Below are positions 17,533 through 25,003 of a stretch of DNA of 34,512 bases, one piece after another. The stretch's first letter is position 1. Each line of letters starts with the position of its first letter. The notes below the pieces were generated by a model. That model did no database searches. It saw only the letters and a list, made by a program, of their open reading frames with translations, and was not told the origin of the DNA. Location of the stretch: the NCBI GenBank assembly GCA_005503165.1, contig SCNT01000046.1, forward strand, positions 1 through 34,512, written 5' to 3'. This DNA is from Sphingomonadaceae bacterium 3R27E2-A. Lineage in GTDB: Bacteria; Pseudomonadota; Alphaproteobacteria; Sphingomonadales; Sphingomonadaceae. Both the position numbers and the translations under genes were made by a program.

Positions 17533-18468
17533 CTATTCGGGCGGCAGTCGTCCCGCCGCGCGGTGAAGCTGATCGAGCCGCTCTGAACAAATGGCATGCA
17601 CGACCCGGCCAAGTTCTTCGACGCGATCTCCGAGCCAGCGCAATTCCTCCTCGGTGATCCGGTAATGCTTCGAATAGCGCGCTTTCACATAGGCTTCCTT
17701 GAGCTTCTCGAAGTGCCTGCGATCGGCTTTCAGTTCGCGGGGCCAGACATCGACGAGACGCATGTCGAGGCGTTCAGCCTGGGTGCGCAGGAACGCCAGA
17801 TTGTGAACATGCGGGGTGTAGAAAGTGCAGACCAATAGGACGCAATGATAAAGTTGCTCCGTCGTCTGGTGCAGGTCGAACGCGGCCTTCTTCACGTAGC
17901 CCTTGCCAATGTGGAAATGTGCGCCCTCAAAAGATTGCATCGCCGCTGGAAAAAAGCTGTCAAAATATTCCTGCACCATGTCGAGCGCCTGATCGGGCGT
18001 CTTGGGCTTGGGCTTGTGCAGTTCCTTGTTGTCGAACTCGTAAAGCGCAATGCCGTCCTTGGCGACGTCCATGAAGAAATAGCGCCCGTGCGCAAGCCCG
18101 TCGTTCACTTCGGACATGGTGTGGATGATGAGGTTCACGGGCGTGTGCAGTGTCTTGTCGATCAACAGCTCGCGGTTAAGACGATCCTCGATCTTCGGCC
18201 AAAACTCGACCTTGTCGGTGAGGCGCTTGTCGCTGACGATGATCAGCAGATCGAAGTCCGACCGGTAGCCCTTGGCGGTATGCGGCTCATCGACCCAGCC
18301 GCCGCGCGCATAGCTGCCGTAAAGGATGATCTTGTCGATCCGGCCCTTCTTCTTCCAGCTCATCGTCGCCAGCGCGATGCTGTCGGCAAATTCCTCGAAG
18401 ATAATCTGCTTCACGCGTTCGAGTTCGCGCTGCTTGTTCGCGGGGAGATGATCGAGGTCGGTTCGCAT
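17533..18468 (-). CDS. MNT nucleotidyltransferase-HEPN fusion protein
   Basis: The protein has 311 residues from ATG 18468; an upstream in-frame extension to 18567 is rejected because it lies over the tail of the preceding gene. The N-terminal domain has the minimal nucleotidyltransferase motif GSYARG (51-56) followed by Asp71 and Asp73 in RSDFDLLIIV. The C-terminal half is a HEPN-like helical domain (KKAAFDLHQTTEQLYHCVLL, and YVKARYSKHY near the end). In MNT-HEPN toxin-antitoxin pairs, the MNT part AMPylates and silences the HEPN RNase; here both are in one chain, as in many alphaproteobacterial accessory proteins. The canonical HEPN R-x4-6-H motif is not clearly present, so the RNase activity is uncertain. 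Confidence 0.78.
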   Translation of the reverse strand: MRTDLDHLPANKQRELERVKQIIFEEFADSIALATMSWKKKGRIDKIILYGSYARGGWVDEPHTAKGYRSDFDLLIIVSDKRLTDKVEFWPKIEDRLNRELLIDKTLHTPVNLIIHTMSEVNDGLAHGRYFFMDVAKDGIALYEFDNKELHKPKPKTPDQALDMVQEYFDSFFPAAMQSFEGAHFHIGKGYVKKAAFDLHQTTEQLYHCVLLVCTFYTPHVHNLAFLRTQAERLDMRLVDVWPRELKADRRHFEKLKEAYVKARYSKHYRITEEELRWLGDRVEELGRVVHAICSERLDQLHRAAGRLPPE

Positions 18469-18529
18469 CCTTTTCACCCTGTAATTGCATCGGCCGGATG
18501 GCAAGCGCCATCCGGCTCGCGAGCGGTCA

Positions 18530-18778
18530 TCATCGCCGGAAACGCCACCACCATGGATCTTTTTCATCCATGGCTTTCATGAGGATGCGCAAGGCCACCG
18601 CGAAATGGGCTTCGACATCGGCGACGCTGATGCCGAACCGGGCCGCGATCTCGGAATAGCGCAGCTCCTCGACGCGGATCGCGAGAAAGACCTTGCGGGT
18701 CATGCGGGGCAAGCGGTCAACGGCCCGCTCGGCGCGCCACAGCGCCAGACGCTCCTCGCGCGACATGCGGGCGCTCAT
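18530..18778 (-). CDS. Sigma-70 region-4-like small DNA-binding protein
   Basis: The 82-residue protein contains a complete sigma region 4 helix-turn-helix: LPRMTRKVFLAIRVEELRYS then IAARFGISVADVEAHFAVAL. It has no region 2, so it cannot act as a full sigma factor. It could be an accessory regulator that binds -35-like sites. Its ATG overlaps the stop of the ArdC gene (ATGA), so the two are translated together. The tail is short and very aromatic (DPWWWRFRR). Confidence 0.7.
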   Translation of the reverse strand: MSARMSREERLALWRAERAVDRLPRMTRKVFLAIRVEELRYSEIAARFGISVADVEAHFAVALRILMKAMDEKDPWWWRFRR

Positions 18779-19668
18779 TGCTCGGCTCCCGCGAACGCGA
18801 GCAGATAATCGCTCGCCTTGCTCGCCTGACTGGCGGCACCGAAGATCGCCTTGTCATCGTCGCGAAGGACAGACAGCCACGACGCGATATAGTCCGAATG
18901 CCGAACGGTCGGCGCGATGCCAAGCGACGCACAAGTGAACGCCGCCGCCATCTCGGCGACCAGCTCTTCCTTGGCGTAGGCCTGAGAACCGAACCCGCCC
19001 TTCTGGTCGCGGTCGAGCCTGCTGCCGTGGCCGGTCCAATGGCCCAGTTCGTGCAGCGCGGTGCGATACCAGTTGATGGGCTCATGAAAGGCCGCCTGCG
19101 GCGGCACCTGCACGAAATCATGGCTCGGGCTGTAAAAGGCCTCGCCCCCGCCAATATTGACCCGCGCGCTGGTGGCTGCGATCAGCGCATCGGCGTCGGC
19201 AATCGCCAGCACCGGGTCGGGGCTGATCATCGGCGCGATGTAGTCGTCGGGGAGTCCCTCACACTGGTCTATGTTGAAGACGACGAAGCGTTTCAGGAAC
19301 GCCACCTGCCGCGCCTCGCGATCCTCGCTGCGGGCCTGTTCCTGCTCGGCCTTCGGCGTAAAGCGGTCGGCGTAGCAGATAACCGTTCCCTTCTCGCCGC
19401 GCCGGACATTGCCGCCCGCCGCCTCGGCCTGCCGGTAGGTCAGCCAGCGCTGTGACGCATGGCCCTTGGCGACGACCTCGGCCCACAGGATCAAAACATT
19501 GATCCCGCTATATTTGCGGCCCGTCCCTGCATTCTGCGGCATCGTGCAGCCGCACGCAGCAGCGTCCCAAGGCTGCACCCATGGCAACCGTCCCTCTTCG
19601 AGCTCGGCGATGATCCGGTTCGTGACTTCCGAATATAGGCTCGCCCGTTCTTTCCGTTCCTTGCGCAT
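18775..19668 (-). CDS. ardC: ArdC-family antirestriction protein (ssDNA-binding, zincin domain)
   Basis: The protein has 297 residues from ATG 19668, which has AGGAGAAAGG just upstream; the seven-codon GTG extension would overlap that ribosome binding site. The N-terminal ArdC domain (LYSEVTNRIIAELEEGRLPW then YSGINVLILW) binds single-stranded DNA. The C-terminal metalloprotease-like domain has HELGH at 206-210. ArdC protects incoming plasmid DNA from restriction in the recipient, so it belongs with the transfer genes. It is translationally coupled to the sigma-like gene and preceded by a long structured leader shared with the ParB-like gene. Confidence 0.88.
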   Translation of the reverse strand: MRKERKERASLYSEVTNRIIAELEEGRLPWVQPWDAAACGCTMPQNAGTGRKYSGINVLILWAEVVAKGHASQRWLTYRQAEAAGGNVRRGEKGTVICYADRFTPKAEQEQARSEDREARQVAFLKRFVVFNIDQCEGLPDDYIAPMISPDPVLAIADADALIAATSARVNIGGGEAFYSPSHDFVQVPPQAAFHEPINWYRTALHELGHWTGHGSRLDRDQKGGFGSQAYAKEELVAEMAAAFTCASLGIAPTVRHSDYIASWLSVLRDDDKAIFGAASQASKASDYLLAFAGAEQ

Positions 19669-19972
19669 ATCCTTTCTCCTTCCAGCCACCGCACCCCGGC
19701 CCGGAAGGGGACGGGGTGGGCGACAGGAAGGAGCCGGCAGACCCGCGTCATCGGGCGGGCTGCATCCGCAGGACCGGAATGGAATGGAGGACCCGCGGCA
19801 CGCGGGTTGCGGCCCGGCCGGGCGGGGCTAGAGGCGAGTGACGCCCACCCTGCCCCCGCCGTGCCGGGACGACAACGCCGCCGCGAGAGCGGCGACCGCT
19901 TGCGCCAGCGGCGCCAACCCGGACACGAATCGGACGATACTCGCGCCGCCCGCGGCGCGTCCTTCGCAGCGC
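19669..19972 (-). promoter_or_regulatory. Long GC-rich leader of ardC with hairpin and shared motif
   Basis: About 300 bases without a gene precede ardC. Close to the ribosome binding site, ACCCCG and CGGGGT (about 19693-19717) can pair, and this part resembles the leader of the ParB-like gene at about 23367-23409. At 19764-19789 lies a degenerate copy of a motif also found before DUF736 and the ParB-like gene. The region may hold a shared operator or leader RNA. Confidence 0.4.
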
Positions 19973-19989
19973 GACTGTCTCAGACAGTC
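19973..19989. repeat. Perfect 17-bp palindrome
   Basis: GACTGTCTCAGACAGTC is a perfect 8+1+8 palindrome in an otherwise unstructured part of the ardC-alpA gap. It lies about 305 bases upstream of ardC and 210 upstream of alpA. The size and symmetry fit a dimeric repressor operator. The protein that binds it is not identified. Confidence 0.5.
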
Positions 19990-20052
19990 TCAATCGCAAG
20001 TGAGAGCGAAATTATTTGCCGCGAAATGCATATTTAGTCTCACACGCTGCGC

Positions 20053-20092
20053 TTGGACAAACTTTCCTACAGTTGGACAAAGTACGACAAAC
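20053..20092 (+). repeat. Three GGACAA/CGACAA repeats at helical spacing upstream of alpA
   Basis: TTGGACAAA occurs at 20053 and 20073, and TACGACAAA at 20083, so the starts are 20 and 10 bases apart, on one face of the helix. The A/T content rises here compared with the flanks. The repeats could be binding sites for a regulator of alpA or a short iteron array. Three copies are too few to claim a replication origin. Confidence 0.4.
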
Positions 20093-20201
20093 TATGACTA
20101 CGCCAATTTTGCGGGATATTTCATCAGGTTGACGAAACGAAAAACCTTCCCATTCTCATTTGCGGGGCATCATTTTGAACCAGTAGATGAAGGAATTGTT
20201 C

Positions 20202-20435
20202 ATGGCGTTTCAATCCCCCCTCCGCCTCATGCGGCTCAATGAAGTGCTCGATCTGACGGGGCTCAGCCGCGCGACCCTCTATCGCAAGATCGCCGCCGGA
20301 ACCTTCCCGTCGCAGCACAAGCTTGCGACACGCTGCTGTGGCTGGCGCGCCGGCGAGGTCGAAATGTGGCTGCGCAATCCGCACTCGTTTACTATCGCCG
20401 ATCTTGATCGTCATCCCGACCGCGACGCCGCCTGA
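20202..20435 (+). CDS. AlpA-family small DNA-binding regulator/excisionase-like protein
   Basis: This 77-residue protein starts at ATG 20202 with GAAGGAA seven bases upstream. It contains the AlpA/MerR-like winged helix: LMRLNEVLDLTGLSRATLYR followed by KIAAGTFPSQHKL and VEMWLRN. AlpA proteins activate integrase or act as excision directionality factors in mobile elements. With two tyrosine recombinases 10-14 kb away, a role in excision or in regulating the element is plausible. It is divergent from ardC and convergent with DUF736. Confidence 0.82.
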   Translation: MAFQSPLRLMRLNEVLDLTGLSRATLYRKIAAGTFPSQHKLATRCCGWRAGEVEMWLRNPHSFTIADLDRHPDRDAA

Positions 20436-20490
20436 GAGCCGACACGGCAAAGCCCCGCGCCGCAGATGCGGCGCGGGGTGGAAGCCCGGC

Positions 20491-20814
20491 TCAGTTGTCG
20501 GGGTTCCAGATGATCGCATAGGCGTTGTCGCTGTCCTGGCCGGCGGCGCGGCCGAGGTTGGCGTAGATGCGGCGCGGCCCGAACTCGGGGGCTGCCAGCG
20601 TCAGTGACACAAAGGGTTTGCCCGATGCCTCGCCGATGCGGACCCAGCCGGCACCGATCTCGACGCCTTCGGAATAAACCCGGTAATCGGGCTGGACGTC
20701 GCCGTTCTTCGAGCGGTTGGTGCGGATCTCGATCGCGGCGCGGATCGAGAGGGTTTTCAGCTGGCCCACGAAGCCTTTTTCGATGGTGCCGTTCACAAAG
20801 CCGATAGCTGCCAT
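20491..20814 (-). CDS. DUF736-family protein
   Basis: The 107-residue protein begins MAAIGFVNGTIEKGFVGQLK and ends DNAYAIIWNPDN. The whole chain has the DUF736 beta-rich layout seen in plasmids and conjugative elements of alphaproteobacteria. GAAGGAGA precedes ATG 20814. Its function is unknown; it is always associated with transfer or plasmid backbone genes. It is preceded by the shared leader motif and a very large hairpin. Confidence 0.88.
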   Translation of the reverse strand: MAAIGFVNGTIEKGFVGQLKTLSIRAAIEIRTNRSKNGDVQPDYRVYSEGVEIGAGWVRIGEASGKPFVSLTLAAPEFGPRRIYANLGRAAGQDSDNAYAIIWNPDN

Positions 20815-20894
20815 TGGTCGTCTCCTTCACTGTGCCGTGGGACCATCCCTGCGGCATGGGCGGACCAGGGGCCGGCGCATAAGGCGCCGCGCGA

Positions 20895-20924
20895 ACCCGT
20901 CAGGGCCGCAGCAAAGCGAAGGAG
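20895..20924 (-). repeat. Leader motif copy 2 (upstream of DUF736)
   Basis: Read on the plus strand, ACCCGTCAGGGCCGCAGC continues to GGAG. It matches most positions of the copy at 23436-23464 before the ParB-like gene and fits the more degenerate copy at 19764-19789 before ardC. All three lie about 80-121 bases upstream of minus-strand start codons. Confidence 0.5.
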
Positions 20925-21004
20925 TGCGGCGGCGCGATTATTTGAAGCGCAGCGGCCGCGAGGAGCCGGCGCAGCCGGCGGGGAAATAATCGCGCCACCG
21001 CACT
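20923..21004 (-). repeat. Large 21-bp-arm inverted repeat in the DUF736 leader
   Basis: The arms 20923-20943 and 20984-21004 match at 20 of 21 positions, with GGCGCGATTATTT on the left answered by AAATAATCGCGCC on the right. The 40-base GC-rich loop itself contains GCCGGC repeats. The single mismatch would be a G-U pair in an RNA made from the minus strand but a C-A clash in a plus-strand RNA. This suggests the structure matters in the DUF736 transcript. Confidence 0.6.
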
Positions 21005-21374
21005 TTCGCGGGGCGCCGCGCCGGGACAGGTCATCTCGCCCGTCGCCGGGAATGGTCCTGTGGGACGGTGGAGCGATCCCGCACTATCGTCCGGAACGAT
21101 CAATCATCGCAATTTAAGCGGGGCAAGCGATCAACGCGTGTTTCGTGTCGTCCAGAATATGACCGCCCGCGAGCATCGGCGATCCTTCGCATCCAATCCC
21201 CGCCCTCCATGGAGCAAGAAAATCGCGTCGATAGGTTCCGATTTGGCGTTTTCATACAATCCAATCGCCGATGACGACACTAACGGGCGCCGCACCTGCC
21301 GGGCCGACGTGCCCGAAAGCGACCCAAGGCATGTCATAGGCGGCAGGGCGATGGATGCAGCATCTTTCGTTTGG
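21005..21374. other. Unassigned non-coding region, possible small RNA on the plus strand
   Basis: No open frame here has a convincing composition or start. A strong plus-strand terminator follows at 21375, yet no plus-strand gene lies between alpA (ending 20435) and this point. A transcript ending there would be non-coding. I see no clear promoter. Confidence 0.35.
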
Positions 21375-21410
21375 GGCGGCGTGGAGGCAACTTCGCGCCG
21401 CCTTTTTTTT
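21375..21410 (+). terminator. Rho-independent terminator, plus strand
   Basis: GGCGGCG (21375-21381) and CGCCGCC (21396-21402) form a 7-bp GC stem with a 14-base loop, followed directly by eight T (21403-21410). It is directional for the plus strand only. The ParB-like gene downstream is on the minus strand and ends at 21551, so it is not the user of this terminator. Confidence 0.72.
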
Positions 21411-21550
21411 CGGGAAAAGTGTCCCCCGCGCCGTCGCCGCTTGCGGCGGCGGCGCGCCCGAAACGAATGACGCCGCGCCGGCCCGCAGGGACGGCGCGTC
21501 AATTTCAGACCGGAAAGATGGGCGGGCGACCGAGGCCGCCCGCCCTGCCC

Positions 21551-23344
21551 TCACGCTGCCAAGGGTGTTTCATCGGCAGCGGGTTCGCTTTCCTGCTCCG
21601 CGGGGACTGCCGCGGCGCTCGCGGACAAGTCGAACGCCACGCGCGCCGCGCCCTTCACGCTGCCGACCCCGCCACGCGCCGTGTAGGCGGTCGGCGGAAA
21701 GGTCATCCACCGCGGCACCCACGGCTCGGCCTTGGTGCTGCCGTTCGCGCCCGCAAGGCTGTCCGCGATGATCGCCTTCAAGGTCTTCGCCTTTTCACCG
21801 GCGTTCGCTGCCGCCACCTCGGTCCCCACAACCTCGCCGGTAATGGCGAGCAGCACTTCGCGGTCGCGCAGCTGGTCGAAGAAGGCCGCGTCGGCTTGCC
21901 AATGCTGGCGCATGTCTGTGCCAAGGTGGAGGCCGATCATCTCGACCGCCTCGCTGCCCGCCGCCAAGGTCTCGCCCATAACGATCGCCACGATCTCCAA
22001 TACCACCGGATCGGGCAGTTCGAGCAGCCGCGCGAACAAGGGCGCAAAAGGGGGACGGTGAAGCGGCCTTCCCGTGACGGTCGGGGTGTCTTCGTCGAAC
22101 CCCAGCACCGCAAGCACCGCGCGGCGCTTGATGTCGAAGGCGGTTTCTGCGGGGCAGGTTTCGACACTCTCGGCGATATCTTCCTTGGGCGCCCGCTGGC
22201 TTTCGATATCAACCCGCCACAGGTCGGCGCCCGCGATGACATGCGCAAGCATCGCCCTGAGGGCGACACCGCCATGGCTGGCCAGATCGGCTCGGACTGC
22301 TGCATGGCGGTGCAGGTCGATATAGGCGTTGAGCGGACCCGACACTTCGGGACGCGCGGGCTTGGCAGCGATTGCATCGCCCCCGCCCTCTTCGCCACCG
22401 CCGGAAAGGCGCTTCGCTTCCTTGGTGGTCACATAGCCCTCGTGGAAGCTGACCTCACCGCTGTCGCGAACGTCGACATAGATGCGACCGCCCTTGCGCT
22501 TGCTCGCATGGACAAAGTCCCACGACTGGAACCAGTCACCGCGTTCCATCACGACGACGTCGGACCATCCTGCTTCGAGGTAAGCAGCCTTGCGCGCCTC
22601 GATGGCCGCCATCTGCTCCGACCAGAAAGCATCGCTGTCGGCAAAATAGCTGTCTTCGCCGAACAGGTCCGACACGATGGCGAGCTTCGCCCCGGCAACA
22701 TCGAACAGCGCGTGTTTCACCGCGATGGCATTGCCACCGAACAGCCATGCCTTGAGCTGATGGCCAGTCGGGCAATAGCCGTCCTCACTGTCGAACAAGG
22801 CAAGCCATGCCTTCTGCTGGCTCTTGGACGCGAGGGTTAGATGACGGACGGTGGCGGGCTCGATCTCGCCGCGCCGATAGAGGGTGCGGATGCGGGGCAA
22901 GAGATTGCCGAGGGCAAGGATGCGCTTCACCGCCGACGGTTCGAACCCGAACGTATCGGCCACGTCATCGACTGAGCGCCCAGATTTGACCAGCGCGACA
23001 AAGGCTTCCCATTGGCTGACCTCGTCGGGCCGGACGCGTGCAAGGTTTTCGAGCATCGATGCTTCGAGCGCATCGGCGTCATCGCCCTCATCGAGGATCG
23101 CGCAAGGGATCGGCTTCACCGCCCCGCCCTCGCGCGCCACGGCATTGACGGCGGTAAAACGCCGACGGCCCGCGACGATCTCATAGCGCCCTTCCGAACA
23201 GTTCGGACGAACGAGCAGCGGAACCAGCACCCCCCGCGCGCGAACGCTCGGGAGCAGGTCGGACACATCGGGGTCTTTGCCCTTCCCGCGCATATTGGTC
23301 GCCGCAATCGACAGATGGTCCACATCGATAAAATCGAGCTTCAT
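21551..23344 (-). CDS. Long ParB/RepB/Spo0J-family protein
   Basis: The protein has 597 residues from ATG 23344, with AAGGAAAGGAAG upstream. The N-terminal ParB nuclease-like (CTP-binding) domain is seen in VRARGVLVPLLVRPN, YEIVAGRRRFTAVNAVAREG and LEASMLENLARVRPDEVSQW. A helix-turn-helix follows: VDDVADTFGFEPSAVKRILALGNL. The long C-terminal half has no motif known to me. No parA lies beside it, so it is not a simple partition pair. Such long ParB-like proteins are common in sphingomonad and other alphaproteobacterial plasmids next to DUF736 and ArdC. A role in regulation or maintenance of the element is likely. Confidence 0.85.
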   Translation of the reverse strand: MKLDFIDVDHLSIAATNMRGKGKDPDVSDLLPSVRARGVLVPLLVRPNCSEGRYEIVAGRRRFTAVNAVAREGGAVKPIPCAILDEGDDADALEASMLENLARVRPDEVSQWEAFVALVKSGRSVDDVADTFGFEPSAVKRILALGNLLPRIRTLYRRGEIEPATVRHLTLASKSQQKAWLALFDSEDGYCPTGHQLKAWLFGGNAIAVKHALFDVAGAKLAIVSDLFGEDSYFADSDAFWSEQMAAIEARKAAYLEAGWSDVVVMERGDWFQSWDFVHASKRKGGRIYVDVRDSGEVSFHEGYVTTKEAKRLSGGGEEGGGDAIAAKPARPEVSGPLNAYIDLHRHAAVRADLASHGGVALRAMLAHVIAGADLWRVDIESQRAPKEDIAESVETCPAETAFDIKRRAVLAVLGFDEDTPTVTGRPLHRPPFAPLFARLLELPDPVVLEIVAIVMGETLAAGSEAVEMIGLHLGTDMRQHWQADAAFFDQLRDREVLLAITGEVVGTEVAAANAGEKAKTLKAIIADSLAGANGSTKAEPWVPRWMTFPPTAYTARGGVGSVKGAARVAFDLSASAAAVPAEQESEPAADETPLAA

Positions 23345-23435
23345 GTCTTCTTCCTTTCCTTCAATCACACCCGGCCCCGGACGGCGGGGCGGGCGGCGAG
23401 GAAAGGCGACGGGACCGCGCCCAAGGACGGCGCGC

Positions 23436-23464
23436 ACCCGCAGGGCCGCAACGCAGTGTAGGAG
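23436..23464 (-). repeat. Leader motif copy 1 (upstream of the ParB-like gene)
   Basis: On the plus strand, ACCCGCAGGGCCGCAACG continues to GGAG, 92-120 bases before the ParB-like start codon. It is the best conserved of the three leader copies. Beyond it, CCGG repeats could form a further stem. Confidence 0.5.
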
Positions 23465-23859
23465 CCGGGCGAAGACCGGCTTGCGCGCCGGCCGAGCGGT
23501 CCCACAGCCGTGCGCCGACTGCCACGCTGTCCGTGGCCGGCCCAAGCACAGCGCCGCCGCGCGATCAGCGCGGCGTCACCATCGGACAACAGATGTGCCC
23601 TTGTCGCAGCCGCAGACGCCGCGGCGTGCGCGGACCGGCGAAGGGCCGGGTGCGGCAACGCCGCGCCCGGAGCAGCGCGCAGCGCTGTGTACCCGCCGCA
23701 AGGGCCGCGCGCCCGCGGCGCCAAGAAGCGAGACAAGAGCGCTGCGCGGCCAACCGTGCAGGTGCGCGACCTCTGGCGGCGCTTGCCGCCGCCAGTGTGC
23801 GCTCATTTGCGGCCGCGCTCCGCCCAGAAAAACTTCGGCGAGGGTGCTGTGCGTCGCCC
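23465..23859. other. GC-rich gene-free stretch between the ParB-like and WYL genes
   Basis: Open frames here are long only because stop codons are rare in this composition; residues are dominated by Arg, Ala and Pro, and none has a credible start. One hairpin, CTGGCGGC with GCCGCCAG around 23772, has no T-run. I see nothing else to call. Confidence 0.4.
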
Positions 23860-24852
23860 CTATGGAAGCGATTCAAAATCCGAACGACGATACCCGGCGA
23901 CCATCGCGCGCAACGCTTCGGGCGCAAGCACCTCGACCTTGTCCCCCCAAGCATAGAGGTGCCAGCACATTTCCAGAAGGCCGCAAGCGCGAAAGGATAT
24001 GACCAGCGAGCCGTCTGGTTCGGTGCGAGTCGTCTGGTCGGGATGGAAGACGAAACGCTGCGCCCGATGCGCGGCCCCCGGAGTGAACTTCCACACGATA
24101 TCCTCAATTTCCTCTTCGTTTACATAGGAACTGAATCCGCCCCGTGCATGGTTCGCGATGTCAAAGTCATCGATCCAGACAAAATTTTCATCGGATTCTC
24201 GGACCTCCAATATGTCCTCGACCCGGTAGTGGCGCGGCCGGTTGTCCTTACGCTCCAAATCCTGCGCGACGAGATAGCGCCTTGTCCCAAGCAGAAGACC
24301 ATGGGGGCCGAGCTTGCGCCAGCGCGGCTCGGTATCCCGCCAGCCCTTGTAAAGGATGTCGATTGCGTGCCGCGCTTTCAGCGCTGTCGCAATCTGATGA
24401 TCGACATCGGGCTCAACCACCGGTCGCGGGCCTGGCCGCGCCGCCAGTCCAAGCGCCTGAAGCAATGCCTCTTCGTCGACTTCGATCCGCGCGCGAAGGC
24501 TCCTCGGGATAGCCGCCAAGACCTTTTCTTCAAGGCGCTTGAGCGCGTCGGCCTCATTCGCCGCACCGTCATTGCGAAGCTTGTCGATCGCACGGGCAAG
24601 CACGGCAAGTTCTTCCGGCGTCGGCGTCAGAAATGCGACGACAGATTCGGCAGGCAGACGCCAATGTGCGAACTGTTCGTCATCGACCCAACGATCGGTG
24701 TTTACGAAAACGTCGGTGAGCGCGACTGTCATTCGCTGCGCGCTACGCCGATTGCACTCGAACATCTCTTCTATGTCCGACAAGGTTACGCCGACCCGGC
24801 CTGACGCGGCGATCGCCAAGCGCAACAGCTTCACGGCATTGGCATAGGACAT
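23860..24852 (-). CDS. WYL-domain transcriptional regulator
   Basis: The protein has 330 residues from ATG 24852, which has GGGAGAG upstream; a longer frame exists but has no better start. A winged helix lies at the N terminus (GVTLSDIEEMFECNRRSAQRM). The WYL domain is in the second half, with TRRYLVAQDLE as the WYL-type core and YRVEDILEV after it, and a C-terminal WCX-like extension follows. WYL proteins bind nucleotide or nucleic acid ligands and often control phage-defence islands (BrxR and CapW are examples). It is divergent from the RecB-like helicase gene, so it probably regulates that block. Confidence 0.88.
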   Translation of the reverse strand: MSYANAVKLLRLAIAASGRVGVTLSDIEEMFECNRRSAQRMTVALTDVFVNTDRWVDDEQFAHWRLPAESVVAFLTPTPEELAVLARAIDKLRNDGAANEADALKRLEEKVLAAIPRSLRARIEVDEEALLQALGLAARPGPRPVVEPDVDHQIATALKARHAIDILYKGWRDTEPRWRKLGPHGLLLGTRRYLVAQDLERKDNRPRHYRVEDILEVRESDENFVWIDDFDIANHARGGFSSYVNEEEIEDIVWKFTPGAAHRAQRFVFHPDQTTRTEPDGSLVISFRACGLLEMCWHLYAWGDKVEVLAPEALRAMVAGYRRSDFESLP

Positions 24853-24892
24853 GGCTCTCTCCCGAACATCATCTGCGACACTTATTGAAACC

Positions 24893-24904
24893 ATCCATGG
24901 TGAA
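24893..24904 (+). promoter_or_regulatory. Shared 12-bp motif in the WYL/helicase divergent promoter
   Basis: ATCCATGGTGAA occurs here and again at 28375-28386, before the 103-residue gene. In this copy it runs on into GGTGAC, so GGTGA is repeated in tandem. It lies 41 bases upstream of the WYL start codon and 100 bases before the helicase start. It is a candidate operator for the WYL protein. Confidence 0.45.
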
Positions 24905-25003
24905 GGTGACAGTTTTTGACGTCCCCTCCCGGTAGCAGGCATATCCATTTCGGCGAAAGAATCACGACCGTCGGGATATGGGAGCGAAACGGAGGGGAAG
25001 TTC

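Noticed and set aside
21060..21470. 136-residue plus-strand frame
   Set aside because: It starts with GTG without a ribosome binding site, reads through the terminator at 21375-21410 and has low-complexity Arg-rich residues.
21371..22840. 489-residue plus-strand frame
   Set aside because: It is antisense to the ParB-like gene and begins in the terminator region.
23533..24804. 423-residue plus-strand frame
   Set aside because: It is antisense to the WYL regulator and begins in GC-rich gene-free sequence.
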